From NCBI GenBank assembly GCA_004193555.1, contig RPGP01000029.1:1-36092 (forward strand): a stretch of DNA of 36,092 nucleotides, in the 5' to 3' direction. This document shows, one piece after another, positions 15,443 through 23,736 of the stretch. Both the position numbers and the translations under genes were made by a program. How positions within the stretch are numbered: the first letter of the stretch is position 1; each line of letters starts with the position of its first letter. This DNA comes from Desulfobacteraceae bacterium Eth-SRB1. GTDB taxonomy: Bacteria > Desulfobacterota > Desulfobacteria > Desulfobacterales > ETH-SRB1. The notes under the pieces were generated by a model. That model searched no databases. It saw only the letters and a list, made by a program, of their open reading frames with translations, and was not told the DNA's origin.

Positions 15443-16488
15443 ATGGGTAAGTCATTAAGACCCGATAATGATTACATTAATTTCTTACTGAAGTAAAGGA
15501 ACGGATACGTCGTTCCCAATATGAAGCGCTTAAAGCCGTCAATAAGGAATTAATACAACTTTACTGGGATATTGGACGGATGATTGTCGATAAGCAGCAA
15601 GAGCTTGGCTGGGGAAAATCGGTTGTAGAGCAACTTTCAAAAGATATTCAGGAGGAATATCCGGCAATTCAAGGGTTTTCTGGCCGAAACCTCTGGAATA
15701 TGAGATTTTTTTATTCTGAAATTCAGCAAAATAAAAAACTGCAACCATTGGTTGCAGAAATTAGCTGGACAAAAAATATCCTGATTCTGACCAAATGCAA
15801 AGACCCTCTGGAGAGGGAATTTTATATGTTGCATGTCAGGAAATTCGGCTGGACCAAGGATGTCCTGATTCATCAGATTGAAAACAAAACCTATGAAAAG
15901 TACCTGATGAATCAGACCAACTTTGATCAGACCCTGCCTGAAAAATACAAACATCAGGCAAAGCTGGCGGTAAAAGACCATTACACCTTCGATTTTCTGG
16001 AGCTGGCAGAAGAACACAGCGAACATGAACTGGAACAGACCCTGGTGAAGAATATCCGTAAATTTTTGATTGAAATGGGAGCGTGGTTTACCTTTGTGAG
16101 TAACCAGTTCAGACTTAAGGTTGGAGAGAAAGAGTACTTTATCGATTTGCTTTTGTTCCACCGAAAATTAAAACGGTTTATTGCTGTGGAACTGAAAATT
16201 GGTGAATTTAAGCCGGAATACAAGGGTAAAATGGAATTTTACCTGACTGCTCTGAATGAACAATATAAAGTAGATGATGAAAATGATGCGATTGGCATTA
16301 TTGTATGTAAAAGCAAAGATAAAACAGTTGTGGAATATTCGCTCAAAACAACCACTCAGCCGATTGGCGTGGCAACTTACAACACCTCGCCTTACCTGCC
16401 GGATGAATACAGCAAATATCTGCCTGCGCCGGAAGTGATTGCGGAACGACTGGCTATTGTTAAGGATTTGTTTGAAGATGAAGGGTAG
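15443..16488 (+). CDS. DUF1016/YhcG-family PD-(D/E)XK nuclease, N-terminal frameshift
   Basis: The expected start is ATG 15443 after GAGG, giving M-G-K-S-L-R-P-D-N-D-Y-I-N-F and then a premature stop at 15494. One base back, another frame continues F-L-T-E-V-K-E-R-I-R and on through Y-W-D-I-G-R to the intact 302-codon frame from ATG 15580. Joining them at about 15481-15484 restores the usual N-terminus, so one base seems lost. The rest is full: an N-terminal helical domain (W-G-K-S-V-V-E-Q-L-S-K-D, G-F-S-G-R-N-L-W-N-M-R), then a nuclease core with F-I-D-L-L-L and V-E-L-K. Members occur with defence and mobile genes; some act as nuclease subunits. It may be a fresh pseudogene, an internally initiated protein from 15580, a recoding site or a sequencing error. 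Confidence 0.82.
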
Positions 16489-16499
16489 AAGGCTGCAAA

Positions 16500-16770
16500 C
16501 TATCCGAAACGGTGGGGCAAATACGTACGTGAATATCCAAGTCTCCAGCAAGTTGTTGGAGAAATACCTGGGGGCAAAACTTGCTTATTATTCCCAGAAT
16601 AAAAGACTTTCCGGCACGGGAAGACTACCTGCGTATGAGGGCGGAAACGTCTAGAGGCAAAACCTGCATATTGAAAACAGAATACAAATTATATCAACTG
16701 GATAAAACCGGATATCGATGGCATCAATTTGGAGTTATGAACGCTCTGTACGATGTTCCATTGGCCTATT
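16500..16770 (+). pseudogene. Decayed DUF1016-like fragment
   Basis: No intact frame, but translated pieces resemble the DUF1016 N-terminal domain. One frame reads Y-P-S-L-Q-Q-V-V-G-E-I-P-G-G-K near 16534-16578, like the usual 'QQVVGEIPWGHN'. Another reads R-I-K-D-F-P-A-R-E-D-Y-L-R near 16598-16636, like 'KLKDPxxRxxYL'. Stops and frame changes separate them. It directly follows the DUF1016 gene and precedes direct repeat B, so it may be what remains of a second copy. Confidence 0.4.
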
Positions 16771-16810
16771 GACGATATAAACTTATAAACTGAGGAACGT
16801 CCCATATATT
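16769..16810 (+). repeat. 42-bp direct repeat B, right copy
   Basis: The partner of 15306-15347, 1463 bp apart. Differences are confined to the right half. A short duplicated motif, CCCATATATTCC, follows at 16801-16825. Confidence 0.8.
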
Positions 16811-16863
16811 CCCCCATATATTCCCATAGATTCCTTGGGAGAGACGGAAGAGAGGGTTATATA

Positions 16864-17292
16864 ATGAAAAACAATCTCCCTGATAAGCAGTCAAACTTCC
16901 TTCTCTACACCGGAAACGATGGGAAGGTGAATGTTGAAGTCTTTCTTAAAGACGAAACGGTTTGGTTTACGCAAAAGGCTATGGGCTTACTTTTTGGCGT
17001 TGAAAGCCACACGATCACCTATCATTTAAAAGAGATTTTCAGGTCAGGTGAACTTGATGAAAAAGCAACTACTCGAAAAATTCGAGCAGTTCAAAATGAA
17101 GGTAAAAGGCAGGTAACAAGAAAACTTGATTTCTACAACCTCGATGCCATCATTTCGGTCGGTTACCGCGTCAACTCTTACCAGGCCACGCAGTTTCGCA
17201 TCTGGGCTACCAGAACCCTGAAAGAGAATGCGGTAAGACAAGTAAAACAAGAAAATAACTTTTCATTCTCAATTCTCAACTATCAATTATGA
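16864..17292 (+). pseudogene. RhuM-family protein, C-terminally truncated
   Basis: About 120 residues match the N-terminal half of the complete RhuM protein at 978-2018: the E-T-V-W-F-T-Q-K-A-M segment, G-E-L-D-E-K, F-Y-N-L-D-A-I-I-S-V-G-Y-R-V-N-S and A-T-Q-F-R-I-W-A-T all align. After L-K-E the usual I-I-K-G-F-A-M-D-D region is missing and an A/T-rich tail leads to a stop overlapping the next ATG. About two thirds of the protein is gone. A purine-rich GAGAGGG precedes the start. RhuM genes frequently accompany type I restriction operons, in keeping with the hsdR remnants that follow. Confidence 0.75.
17265..17290 (+). repeat. A/T-rich junction repeat, left copy
   Basis: This 26-bp stretch ends ACTATCAATTAT and matches 17832-17857 at 22 of 26 positions. 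It sits exactly where the RhuM homology stops and the hsdR fragment begins. Confidence 0.6.
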
Positions 17293-17383
17293 AAATCACC
17301 GAATCCGCAATAGAAAAATTTGCCATCGAACTTCTTGAAAAACAGGGCTACCAATACATCTACGCTCCTTCCATTGCCCAGGA

Positions 17384-17410
17384 CCTGTCTGCGTGCAACG
17401 CACAGGCAGG
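17384..17410. repeat. Palindromic insert at hsdR junction 1
   Basis: CCTGTCTGCGTG and CGCACAGGCAGG flank CAA; 11 of 12 positions can pair if G-T pairs count. It is read in frame as part of the hsdR remnant and marks the jump from its N-terminus to the helicase region. Confidence 0.6.
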
Positions 17411-17570
17411 CAGCAACACACCTGCTGTATTTGGCAACTATGTTGATATTTACGATATCCTGCAAGCGGTTGATGATGGTGCAACAGTCAGAATTTTTTA
17501 CGAAAGCAGACTGGCGAAGATTAACCTCAGTGAAGAAGGCAAGCAACTCATCAAAGATTTTGATGAGTTA

Positions 17571-17648
17571 CCCCTCTCCCAACCTCTCCCAGAGGAAGAG
17601 GAGAGTTTGCTCCCTTCTCCTTCTGGGGGAAGGGCTGGGGATGGGGGT
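17571..17648. repeat. C/T-then-G-rich repeat inside hsdR remnant
   Basis: The left half is CCCCTCTCCCAACCTCTCCC; the right half contains TTCTGGGGGAAGGGCTGGGG. They pair imperfectly. It is read in frame as a Pro/Glu/Ser/Gly-rich insertion foreign to HsdR. It is the same type of element as 4308-4350. Confidence 0.65.
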
Positions 17649-17831
17649 TTTGTTTCCAACAAAATCAAGGCCAAATGGACACAACTGGAAGCGCTCATCG
17701 GTAGTGAAGACCGGATAAAACAGGTGGCTCAGGATATTATCAATCATTTTGAGCAGCGGCAGGAAGTGTTTGAAGGCAAGGCCATGATTGTGGCCATGTC
17801 TCGCAGGATTGCCGCCGACTTATACAAGGGA

Positions 17832-17857
17832 ATTATCAACTTTCAATTATCAATTAT
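17832..17857 (+). repeat. A/T-rich junction repeat, right copy
   Basis: TTCAATTATCAATTAT core, partner of 17265-17290. It marks the second hsdR break and the frame change to the C-terminal piece. Confidence 0.6.
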
Positions 17858-18246
17858 ATTTCGAGGCTGACACAAGCGGAAAACTCTCTCTGATACTCGC
17901 CGCGGAGGAACACATTCTGGGACTGGAAAACGGTAAAAAGCGCTACATCAATGAGGTAAACGCCCTGTCTCGGGCTTTTTCCATTGCCATACCACACGAA
18001 CAAGCCATGGATGTTAAAGATGAGGTCTCATTTTCTCAGGCTGTAAAATCACGGTTGGCCAAATTCGATAGCACCGGCTTTGGTAAAACAGACGAAGAAG
18101 TTGAAACAGTTTTGAAACAAGCTGAATTGATAGCGGAAGAGATTACGCGTTGAGAATAAGGAAATACCAGAAGGGTCACCCATTAAAGGGCCTGTCAAGA
18201 GAAAAAAACACCAAACATCGCATAAATGCAAAAAAGAGGTGAAGAA

Positions 18247-18432
18247 ATGCAGAATGTAAAATGGGAAGTTAAAGACGATAAACTGATTATTGAGATAGAT
18301 TTAACAAAGGAGTTCGGACCCTCAAAATCCGGCAAAACGATAACAGTCGCCAGCACGCGGGGTAACCAGAAAATCGAGGGCACTGATGTTGTAATTGGTT
18401 TGAACGTTTACAAATATCCAGAAAATGGATAA
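18247..18432 (+). CDS. Small conserved hypothetical protein (61 aa)
   Basis: 61 aa from the ATG at 18247; GAGGTG lies just upstream, which decides this start over the in-frame ATG at 18226. The sequence is mostly short strands with a central S-K-S-G-K-T-I-T-V-A-S-T-R-G-N and ends in G-L-N-V-Y-K. I recall similar small proteins with this S-K-S-G-K-T core in anaerobic bacteria and archaea, without known function. The segment resembles a P-loop only superficially and lacks the fold around it. It stands between the hsdR remnant and the convergent tex gene. Confidence 0.6.
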   Translation: MQNVKWEVKDDKLIIEIDLTKEFGPSKSGKTITVASTRGNQKIEGTDVVIGLNVYKYPENG

Positions 18433-18601
18433 CATTTATATACGTATTATTGAATGGATGAATGATAAAACGTCTTGACAGGCAAAATGGAATATTTTCT
18501 GGTGAGTAAAACGCACCCTGCGATTTGCAAACAATGATTGAGCATGGGAAAAATACTGGGACATGTCTTTATTTTTGACCGAGTTCTTAGGTCTCGGAGA
18601 T

Positions 18602-20869
18602 TTATTTAAGCCCGCTTTTTATCAAAGCTTCTGCCAAAGGATTAAATGGTGTATTCCTACTGCTTACCTTTTTTTTTGTCTTATTCTTTGATTTTGGTTT
18701 ACGGTTTTGAGCCTTTTTTAAGCCCGACTTTTCGGCTTGCGATTTCATTGAGAGAGAAATCCTCTCTCTGGCAATGTCAACTTCAAGCACAGTTACCGAC
18801 ACCTTTTGCTGGACCTTTACAATATCCGCTGGATTTTTTATAAATTTGTCTGCCATCTGGCTGATATGAACAAGTCCGTCCTGATGCACGCCGATATCAA
18901 CAAAAGCGCCGAACGCGGTGATGTTTGTCACAATTCCAGGGAGTTTCATTCCGGATCTCAGGTCTTCCATTTTTTCAATACCATCGGCAAATGCGAATGC
19001 TTCGAATTTTTCTCTTGGGTCACGTCCTGGTTTTGCCAGTTCATCAAGGATATCATTCAGTGTGGGAAGCCCGACTGAATCAGTAACATATTTTGTAACA
19101 TCTATTTGATCCCTGATTTCAGGTTTTTTCAAAATATCAACGACCTCAGTATCAAGGTCTTTGGCCATGGCGTCAACAAGATAGTAACTTTCAGGATGCA
19201 CTGCGCTGGCATCCAGCGGGTTTTCACCGTCATGAATCCTTAAAAAACCAGCAGACTGTTCAAACGCCTTGGTACCAAGTCGCGGCACTTTTGTCAGTTG
19301 CTTCCTGGAAGTGAAGGGTCCGTTGTCTTCACGATAAGCGACAATATTTTTTGCAAGCCCTGCGTTCATGCCTGAAACATACGTAAGGAGCTGGGCGCTG
19401 GCTCTGTTCAGATCAACTCCGACACCGTTAACGCAACTCATAACAACATCATCAAGGGCCTGTTTCAGTGCCTTCTGATCAACATCATGCTGGTACTGGC
19501 CGACGCCTATTGATTTTGGATCGATTTTTACAAGCTCTGCAAGTGGATCCATCAAACGTCTTCCGATCGATACAGCTCCGCGCACCGTTAGATCATGATT
19601 CGGGAACTCTTCCCTTGCCGCTTCAGAAGCGGAATATATTGAAGCGCCGCTCTCATTGACCATTATAATCTGCACAGGCTTTGAAAAAGGGACCGCCTTG
19701 ATAAAGGCTTCTGTTTCTCTGCCGGCAGTACCGTTTCCAACGGCTATGATTTCAATATCGAACTTTTCGCACAGGGATTTTATCTTTCCGCTTTCTGCAA
19801 GAGCCTTTTTTTCAGACATATGGGGATAAACAGTGTCATAATGAAGCAGTTTGCCCTGCCGGTCAAGACAGACAAGTTTGCACCCGGTTCTGAATCCAGG
19901 GTCTATTCCCATGACGCGTTTTGCTCCGAGAGGCGGAGAAAGCAGGAGCTGGCGGAGGTTTTCCGCAAATACTTTTATCGCTACGGTTTCAGCCTTTTCT
20001 TTTGCGTGGAGCCTAATTTCAGTTTCCATTGAACGGGAAAGAAGACGCTTATAACAATCCTTTACGGCCAGCTTTACCTGCGTACAATCATCTCCCCCTC
20101 CTTTAACGAACAGGTTCTCAAGGATAGCTGTTGCCTCTTCTTCATCAGGCAGTATGTCAAGGTTAAGAAAGTCTTCGCTTTCGCCCCGTCTCATGGCCAG
20201 CATTCTGTGAGAAGGAAGGCCGGCAACCGCTTCTTCCCAGTCAAAATAATCCCTGAATTTAGCCCCTTTTTCCTCCATGCCTGAAGCAACCCTGCTTTTA
20301 ATCACAGCTTTTGTGAAAAAGAGGTTTCTCAGCCGGGCCCTGGCCTTATCATTCTCATTTATGATTTCTGCAATTATGTCTCTGGCTCCGGCCAGGGCGT
20401 CTTCAACAGACTCAACACCCTTTTCAGAGTCGATGAAAGATTTTGCTTCTTTGACCGGGTTTACTCCTTTTTGTTCAAAAATTATCAGCGCCAGCGGTTC
20501 AAGCCCTTTTTCTTTTGCTATAATTGCCCTTGTCCGTCGTTTAGGCTTATAAGGAAGATATATATCTTCAAGCACAGCCATGGCTTCCGCAGCAAGAACC
20601 TTTTCCTGCAGTTCATCCGTCAGGTGACCGTGTTTTTCAAGAGATTTGAGGATTGTTTCCTTTCGTTCTTTCAGTTCCATAAGCTGGTTCAGCCTGTCCC
20701 TGACAGCCATAACAGCTACTTCATCAAGACTTCCTGTAGCTTCTTTTCTATAACGCGCGATAAACGGAATTGTCGCGCCTTCCGATAGAAGAGAAGCTAC
20801 CGCCTGAACCTGATTAGCGGTTATATTTTGTTCTTCAGCAATTCTGGATATAAATGTATCGTTGTTCAT
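18602..20869 (-). CDS. tex: Tex-family RNA-binding transcription accessory protein
   Basis: 755 aa, standard length. Order: an N-terminal helical HTH-like region with P-F-I-A-R-Y-R-K-E-A-T-G near residue 35, a YqgF/RNase H-like domain around 325-450 (V-M-G-I-D-P-G-F-R-T-G-C-K), helix-hairpin-helix motifs around 490-560 (N-A-G-L-A-K-N-I-V-A-Y-R), and a C-terminal S1 domain at ~645-715 (G-I-V-T-N-I-T-A-F-G-A-F-V-D-I-G-V-H-Q-D-G-L-V-H-I-S). Tex binds nucleic acid and influences transcription and stress responses in several bacteria. ACGGAGAT precedes the start. It begins 85 bp after the oleC stop on the same strand and could share its transcript. Confidence 0.96.
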   Translation of the reverse strand: MNNDTFISRIAEEQNITANQVQAVASLLSEGATIPFIARYRKEATGSLDEVAVMAVRDRLNQLMELKERKETILKSLEKHGHLTDELQEKVLAAEAMAVLEDIYLPYKPKRRTRAIIAKEKGLEPLALIIFEQKGVNPVKEAKSFIDSEKGVESVEDALAGARDIIAEIINENDKARARLRNLFFTKAVIKSRVASGMEEKGAKFRDYFDWEEAVAGLPSHRMLAMRRGESEDFLNLDILPDEEEATAILENLFVKGGGDDCTQVKLAVKDCYKRLLSRSMETEIRLHAKEKAETVAIKVFAENLRQLLLSPPLGAKRVMGIDPGFRTGCKLVCLDRQGKLLHYDTVYPHMSEKKALAESGKIKSLCEKFDIEIIAVGNGTAGRETEAFIKAVPFSKPVQIIMVNESGASIYSASEAAREEFPNHDLTVRGAVSIGRRLMDPLAELVKIDPKSIGVGQYQHDVDQKALKQALDDVVMSCVNGVGVDLNRASAQLLTYVSGMNAGLAKNIVAYREDNGPFTSRKQLTKVPRLGTKAFEQSAGFLRIHDGENPLDASAVHPESYYLVDAMAKDLDTEVVDILKKPEIRDQIDVTKYVTDSVGLPTLNDILDELAKPGRDPREKFEAFAFADGIEKMEDLRSGMKLPGIVTNITAFGAFVDIGVHQDGLVHISQMADKFIKNPADIVKVQQKVSVTVLEVDIARERISLSMKSQAEKSGLKKAQNRKPKSKNKTKKKVSSRNTPFNPLAEALIKSGLK

Positions 20870-20954
20870 AATCTCCGTTCTATAACATTTTAGCGTGCTA
20901 TTATTTTTTGGCAGGGTTTACAGGATATCTATATGAATTCAAACCGTTTTCAAT

Positions 20955-22607
20955 TTACCTTTCTTCTGCCCACAATTTCAGCTTTTCACGAAAAATTTTT
21001 GAGTTGTGTCTTATGTCAACGGGGAATGCCTTGTGAAAAAGTATTGTCTCAATGTCCTTTGTCAGGACACTGCTTTTTGCAAGTTCAAGGAGTTCTTTTT
21101 TAATAAGTTTTTTTCTTTTTTGTTTTCTTTCATGTTCCAGTTCAATACATATCACCGGTTTCTGGTTTGGCGGAGAACCGACTCCGACAAGGGCGCTTCG
21201 AAATACCACTGGGTGATTGTTAAAGATTGCCTCGCATGGGATGGTGAAAAGAGTTCTATTTTTAGTAATTACACGGTGACTTTTACGGCCGCAGAACCAG
21301 ATTCTTCCCTTTTTATCCATCCATCCGAGATCTCCCATTCTGTGCCATATCCGGTCTTCATCATTGATTTTGGCAAGGGCATCAGCATCCGGTTTTTCAA
21401 AATATTGCCTCGTTACAAGATCTCCGCTTACTGTGATTTCACCGATTTCACCATCAGAAACAACAAGCTCATCCGACCAGTTTTCAATGGGATCATCAGT
21501 GATCTTTATTATTTGAATATTTAGATCGTCAATGGGGCGGCCCACGCATATGCCGTATCCCTGCTCACTGAGCTTTCCGGTTTCCGACAGGATTTCATTG
21601 CTGCTGATGGAGATAATGGGGACAGCTTCTGTGGCGCCGTAAGGTGTGTGTATTTCTGTATCGTTACACAGCATGGAAGAAAACTGTTCAATATTGGATG
21701 GAGATACCGGGGCGCCGGCTGAAACAACCCTTTTTAATGAGGGCAGTTTTATTTTTTTGTTTTTTCCATAGCGTCCCACACGATTCAGCAGGGCAGGGGA
21801 GGCAAACATGTTTGTAACGCCCTGGTTTAAGATTGCTTCGATGATTTTCTCAGGATTCACACGCGCGGGTTTTGTAGGATCCATGTCCGGTATTATTGCG
21901 GTCATTCCAAGAGCTGGGTCGAAAAGCGCAAAAAGTGGGAATGTGGGAAGATCGATCTCATCAGGGGTTATATTAAAATGTGATTTTATATGACGGATCT
22001 GGGCATCAAACATGCCGTGAGTATATATTACTCCTTTTGCAGGCCCTGTGCTTCCGGTTGTAAAAAGAATGGCTGCTGTTTCATCCTGTCCGGTTTTAGC
22101 CGGCGCGTAAGGTTGCCATGGAGCCTGGCGGATATGTTTTAGAGTTAATCCTTTCCAGAACCATTTCCGGCCTACGGTAATATTTGTCTTTATAGTTTTA
22201 AAATATTTTGGGAAGAAGGTCCGAAGTGCATGGGCTATGGGAATTCCGATAAAAGCCTCGGCCCTGCTTTCTTCAAGGCAAAGAAGCATCCGTTTTATTC
22301 CCATGCCCGGATCAACCACAACAGGCATGGCTCCGACTTTAAAAACAGCAAATGTCAGGGCAAAGAACTCAATGCCTGGTTTAACCATCAATATGGTTCT
22401 TGTGCCGCGTGTAATCCCCACTTTTTCAAGCCCGCAGGCGAGGCAGTCAGATTCCTGATCAAGCTGCTGAAATGTCAGGTGGGCATATGCTATCCGGCCG
22501 TTTTTATCTTTACCTGCGGAATAGACTACAGCCCTTTTATACGGCTGTATTTCGGCCATCCTTTTCAGGTGCGATGAAATATTCATAATGTTGCTGTCAG
22601 CTTTCAT
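20955..22607 (-). CDS. oleC: OleC-like beta-lactone synthetase (AMP-binding)
   Basis: 550 aa of the acyl-CoA synthetase (ANL) superfamily. The P-loop-like A3 motif L-F-T-T-G-S-T-G-P-A-K-G-V is at ~181-193; T-P-Y-G-A-T-E-A is near 320; M-G-D-L-G-W-M near 420. In the Ole pathway OleC uses ATP to turn the 2-alkyl-3-hydroxy acid from OleD into a cis-beta-lactone. I call it OleC rather than a general fatty acyl-CoA ligase because oleB and oleA directly precede it on the same strand and it has the OleC-like start F-A-L-T-F-A-V-F-K-V-G-A-M-P-V-V-V-D-P-G-M-G. The start has no strong ribosome-binding site; M8 is an alternative. Confidence 0.88.
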   Translation of the reverse strand: MKADSNIMNISSHLKRMAEIQPYKRAVVYSAGKDKNGRIAYAHLTFQQLDQESDCLACGLEKVGITRGTRTILMVKPGIEFFALTFAVFKVGAMPVVVDPGMGIKRMLLCLEESRAEAFIGIPIAHALRTFFPKYFKTIKTNITVGRKWFWKGLTLKHIRQAPWQPYAPAKTGQDETAAILFTTGSTGPAKGVIYTHGMFDAQIRHIKSHFNITPDEIDLPTFPLFALFDPALGMTAIIPDMDPTKPARVNPEKIIEAILNQGVTNMFASPALLNRVGRYGKNKKIKLPSLKRVVSAGAPVSPSNIEQFSSMLCNDTEIHTPYGATEAVPIISISSNEILSETGKLSEQGYGICVGRPIDDLNIQIIKITDDPIENWSDELVVSDGEIGEITVSGDLVTRQYFEKPDADALAKINDEDRIWHRMGDLGWMDKKGRIWFCGRKSHRVITKNRTLFTIPCEAIFNNHPVVFRSALVGVGSPPNQKPVICIELEHERKQKRKKLIKKELLELAKSSVLTKDIETILFHKAFPVDIRHNSKIFREKLKLWAEER

Positions 22608-22628
22608 TTAGCATCAAAAAAGTCTTAT

Positions 22629-22731
22629 CACAGAGTAGATTAATCACGAAAACACGAAAGTACGAAAACACGAAATAAAATCCTGTGGTAAAATCTAAAA
22701 CAAATTCTCTGTGATCTCTGTGTACTCTGTG
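22629..22731. repeat. Repeat-filled oleB-oleC spacer
   Basis: CACAGAGTA (22629-22637) and TACTCTGTG (22723-22731) form the outer inverted repeat. Between them is a four-unit tandem of the 8-mer CACGAAAA/CACGAAAG/TACGAAAA/CACGAAAT (22645-22676). Related sequence, TTTCGTGTCTTCGTATTTCG (24919-24938, opposite strand), lies upstream of oleA. Confidence 0.65.
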
Positions 22732-22739
22732 GTGAAATA

Positions 22740-23651
22740 TCATACAGAATGTCTAATTAAAAAATTTTTGACAAGCATGCAGACCTTCTCCGGTTCATCT
22801 TCAAGGACATAATGTCCTGCGTTTGAAAATGTATGAACCTCTGCGTCCGGAAAACGGCGCTGCCACTCGGCAAGATAGGAATCGTCAAAAACAAAATCGT
22901 GTTTGCCCCAGCAAATCAGCATGGGTATGCCGGCGAGTTTGTCCAGATTTTCATCTGTTGATTTTACCAGGCTGTAGCTTGTGTCTTTTTTGCTGACAGG
23001 AATATCCTGAACGAACTTAAGGGTAGCCAGCCTGTTTTTCCAGCAGTTGTAAGGCGCTGTAAGGCCTGATTTAACATCTTTTGAGAGCCCTTTGCGCGTC
23101 GCCATATACAGGGCGCTGTATGCAAAGAGATTAAGGCCAAGAACCGCCGGAGTTGCTAACAGTCTGAAATTTCGCACAAGCCGCAATCTTAAGGGGAGCT
23201 TTTTCTTGCACGGCGGGAAAAATGCGGCGGTATTCATAATGACAATGCGGCTGATCCGTTCCGGGTATCTCAGGGCATAGGCGATGCCGATTATTCCTCC
23301 CCAGTCGTGAAGTACAAGGGTTATTTTATCCTTTAATTCAAGGGAGTCAATAAGCGCTTCAATATCATCCACGCGGTTTTTTAGCGTATAATCATATCTG
23401 TCTGTGTCCGGTTTGTCAGAGAGGCCGCAGCCGATATGGTCTACTGCAATAGCGCGAAAATGCGGCGAGAGCTTGTTTATAAGATTACGATAATAAAAAG
23501 ACCATGTGGGATTTCCGTGAATCATTACAACAGGTTCGCCGGAGCCTTGGTCCAGGAAATGATACTTGAGACCATTTAGATCCATGTAACTGGACTTAAA
23601 CGGGTATAGATGTTTGAAAGATGACATATTAACCGGTTTGTTCTTTTTCAT
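22740..23651 (-). CDS. oleB: OleB-like beta-lactone decarboxylase (alpha/beta hydrolase)
   Basis: 303 aa, haloalkane-dehalogenase-like alpha/beta hydrolase. H-G-N-P-T-W-S-F-Y-Y-R (oxyanion region) is near residue 45; the nucleophile is D116 in H-D-W-G-G; the catalytic His is in N-A-G-H-Y-V-L-E-D near the C-terminus. OleB removes CO2 from the cis-beta-lactone to leave the internal olefin, and its use of Asp rather than Ser as nucleophile is seen here. It lies between oleA and oleC on the same strand, although the spacers on both sides are long (85 and 132 bp) and full of repeats. A dehalogenase is the sequence-level alternative; context favours OleB. Confidence 0.87.
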   Translation of the reverse strand: MKKNKPVNMSSFKHLYPFKSSYMDLNGLKYHFLDQGSGEPVVMIHGNPTWSFYYRNLINKLSPHFRAIAVDHIGCGLSDKPDTDRYDYTLKNRVDDIEALIDSLELKDKITLVLHDWGGIIGIAYALRYPERISRIVIMNTAAFFPPCKKKLPLRLRLVRNFRLLATPAVLGLNLFAYSALYMATRKGLSKDVKSGLTAPYNCWKNRLATLKFVQDIPVSKKDTSYSLVKSTDENLDKLAGIPMLICWGKHDFVFDDSYLAEWQRRFPDAEVHTFSNAGHYVLEDEPEKVCMLVKNFLIRHSV

Positions 23652-23680
23652 ATTTTGTGACTACTCAGATGCACGGTTGT

Positions 23681-23731
23681 CGGTTTACGGTTCACAGTTT
23701 TATGTTTTGATCAACCGGTAACTGTAAACCG
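23681..23731. repeat. Inverted repeat between oleA and oleB
   Basis: CGGTTTACGGTT (23681-23692) and AACTGTAAACCG (23720-23731) pair at 11 of 12 positions. On the minus-strand transcript it forms a stem directly after the oleA stop but is not followed by a T-run, so any effect would be partial termination or mRNA processing. Confidence 0.6.
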
Positions 23732-23736
23732 TTTTT

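Larger units (their letters stand above)
17289..18153 (+). pseudogene. hsdR: Type I restriction enzyme R subunit, multiply deleted
   Basis: Three pieces of a ~1000-aa HsdR remain. Piece 1 (about 30 aa from ATG 17289) is the N-terminus, [15 protein letters not shown]. Piece 2 is part of the helicase region ([18 protein letters not shown], then [16 protein letters not shown] up to ~17828). Piece 3, in another frame from ~17862, is C-terminal DUF3387-like (A-A-E-E-H-I-L-G-L-E-N-G-K-K-R-Y, then A-I-P-H-E-Q-A-M) and stops early. The nuclease core and Walker motifs are lost. Junctions coincide with a GC-rich palindrome (17384-17410), a C/T-G/A-rich repeat (17571-17648) and an A/T-rich repeat (17832-17857). 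No hsdM or hsdS is present. Confidence 0.85.

Noticed and set aside
18292-18370. A Walker A-type nucleotide-binding site in the 61-aa protein (S-K-S-G-K-T)
   Set aside because: It lacks the leading G-x-x-x-x-G-K pattern and the protein is too small for a P-loop fold.
22645-22676. Four 8-bp tandem units as a possible CRISPR array
   Set aside because: Units are only 8 bp, contiguous, without spacers, and no cas gene is present.
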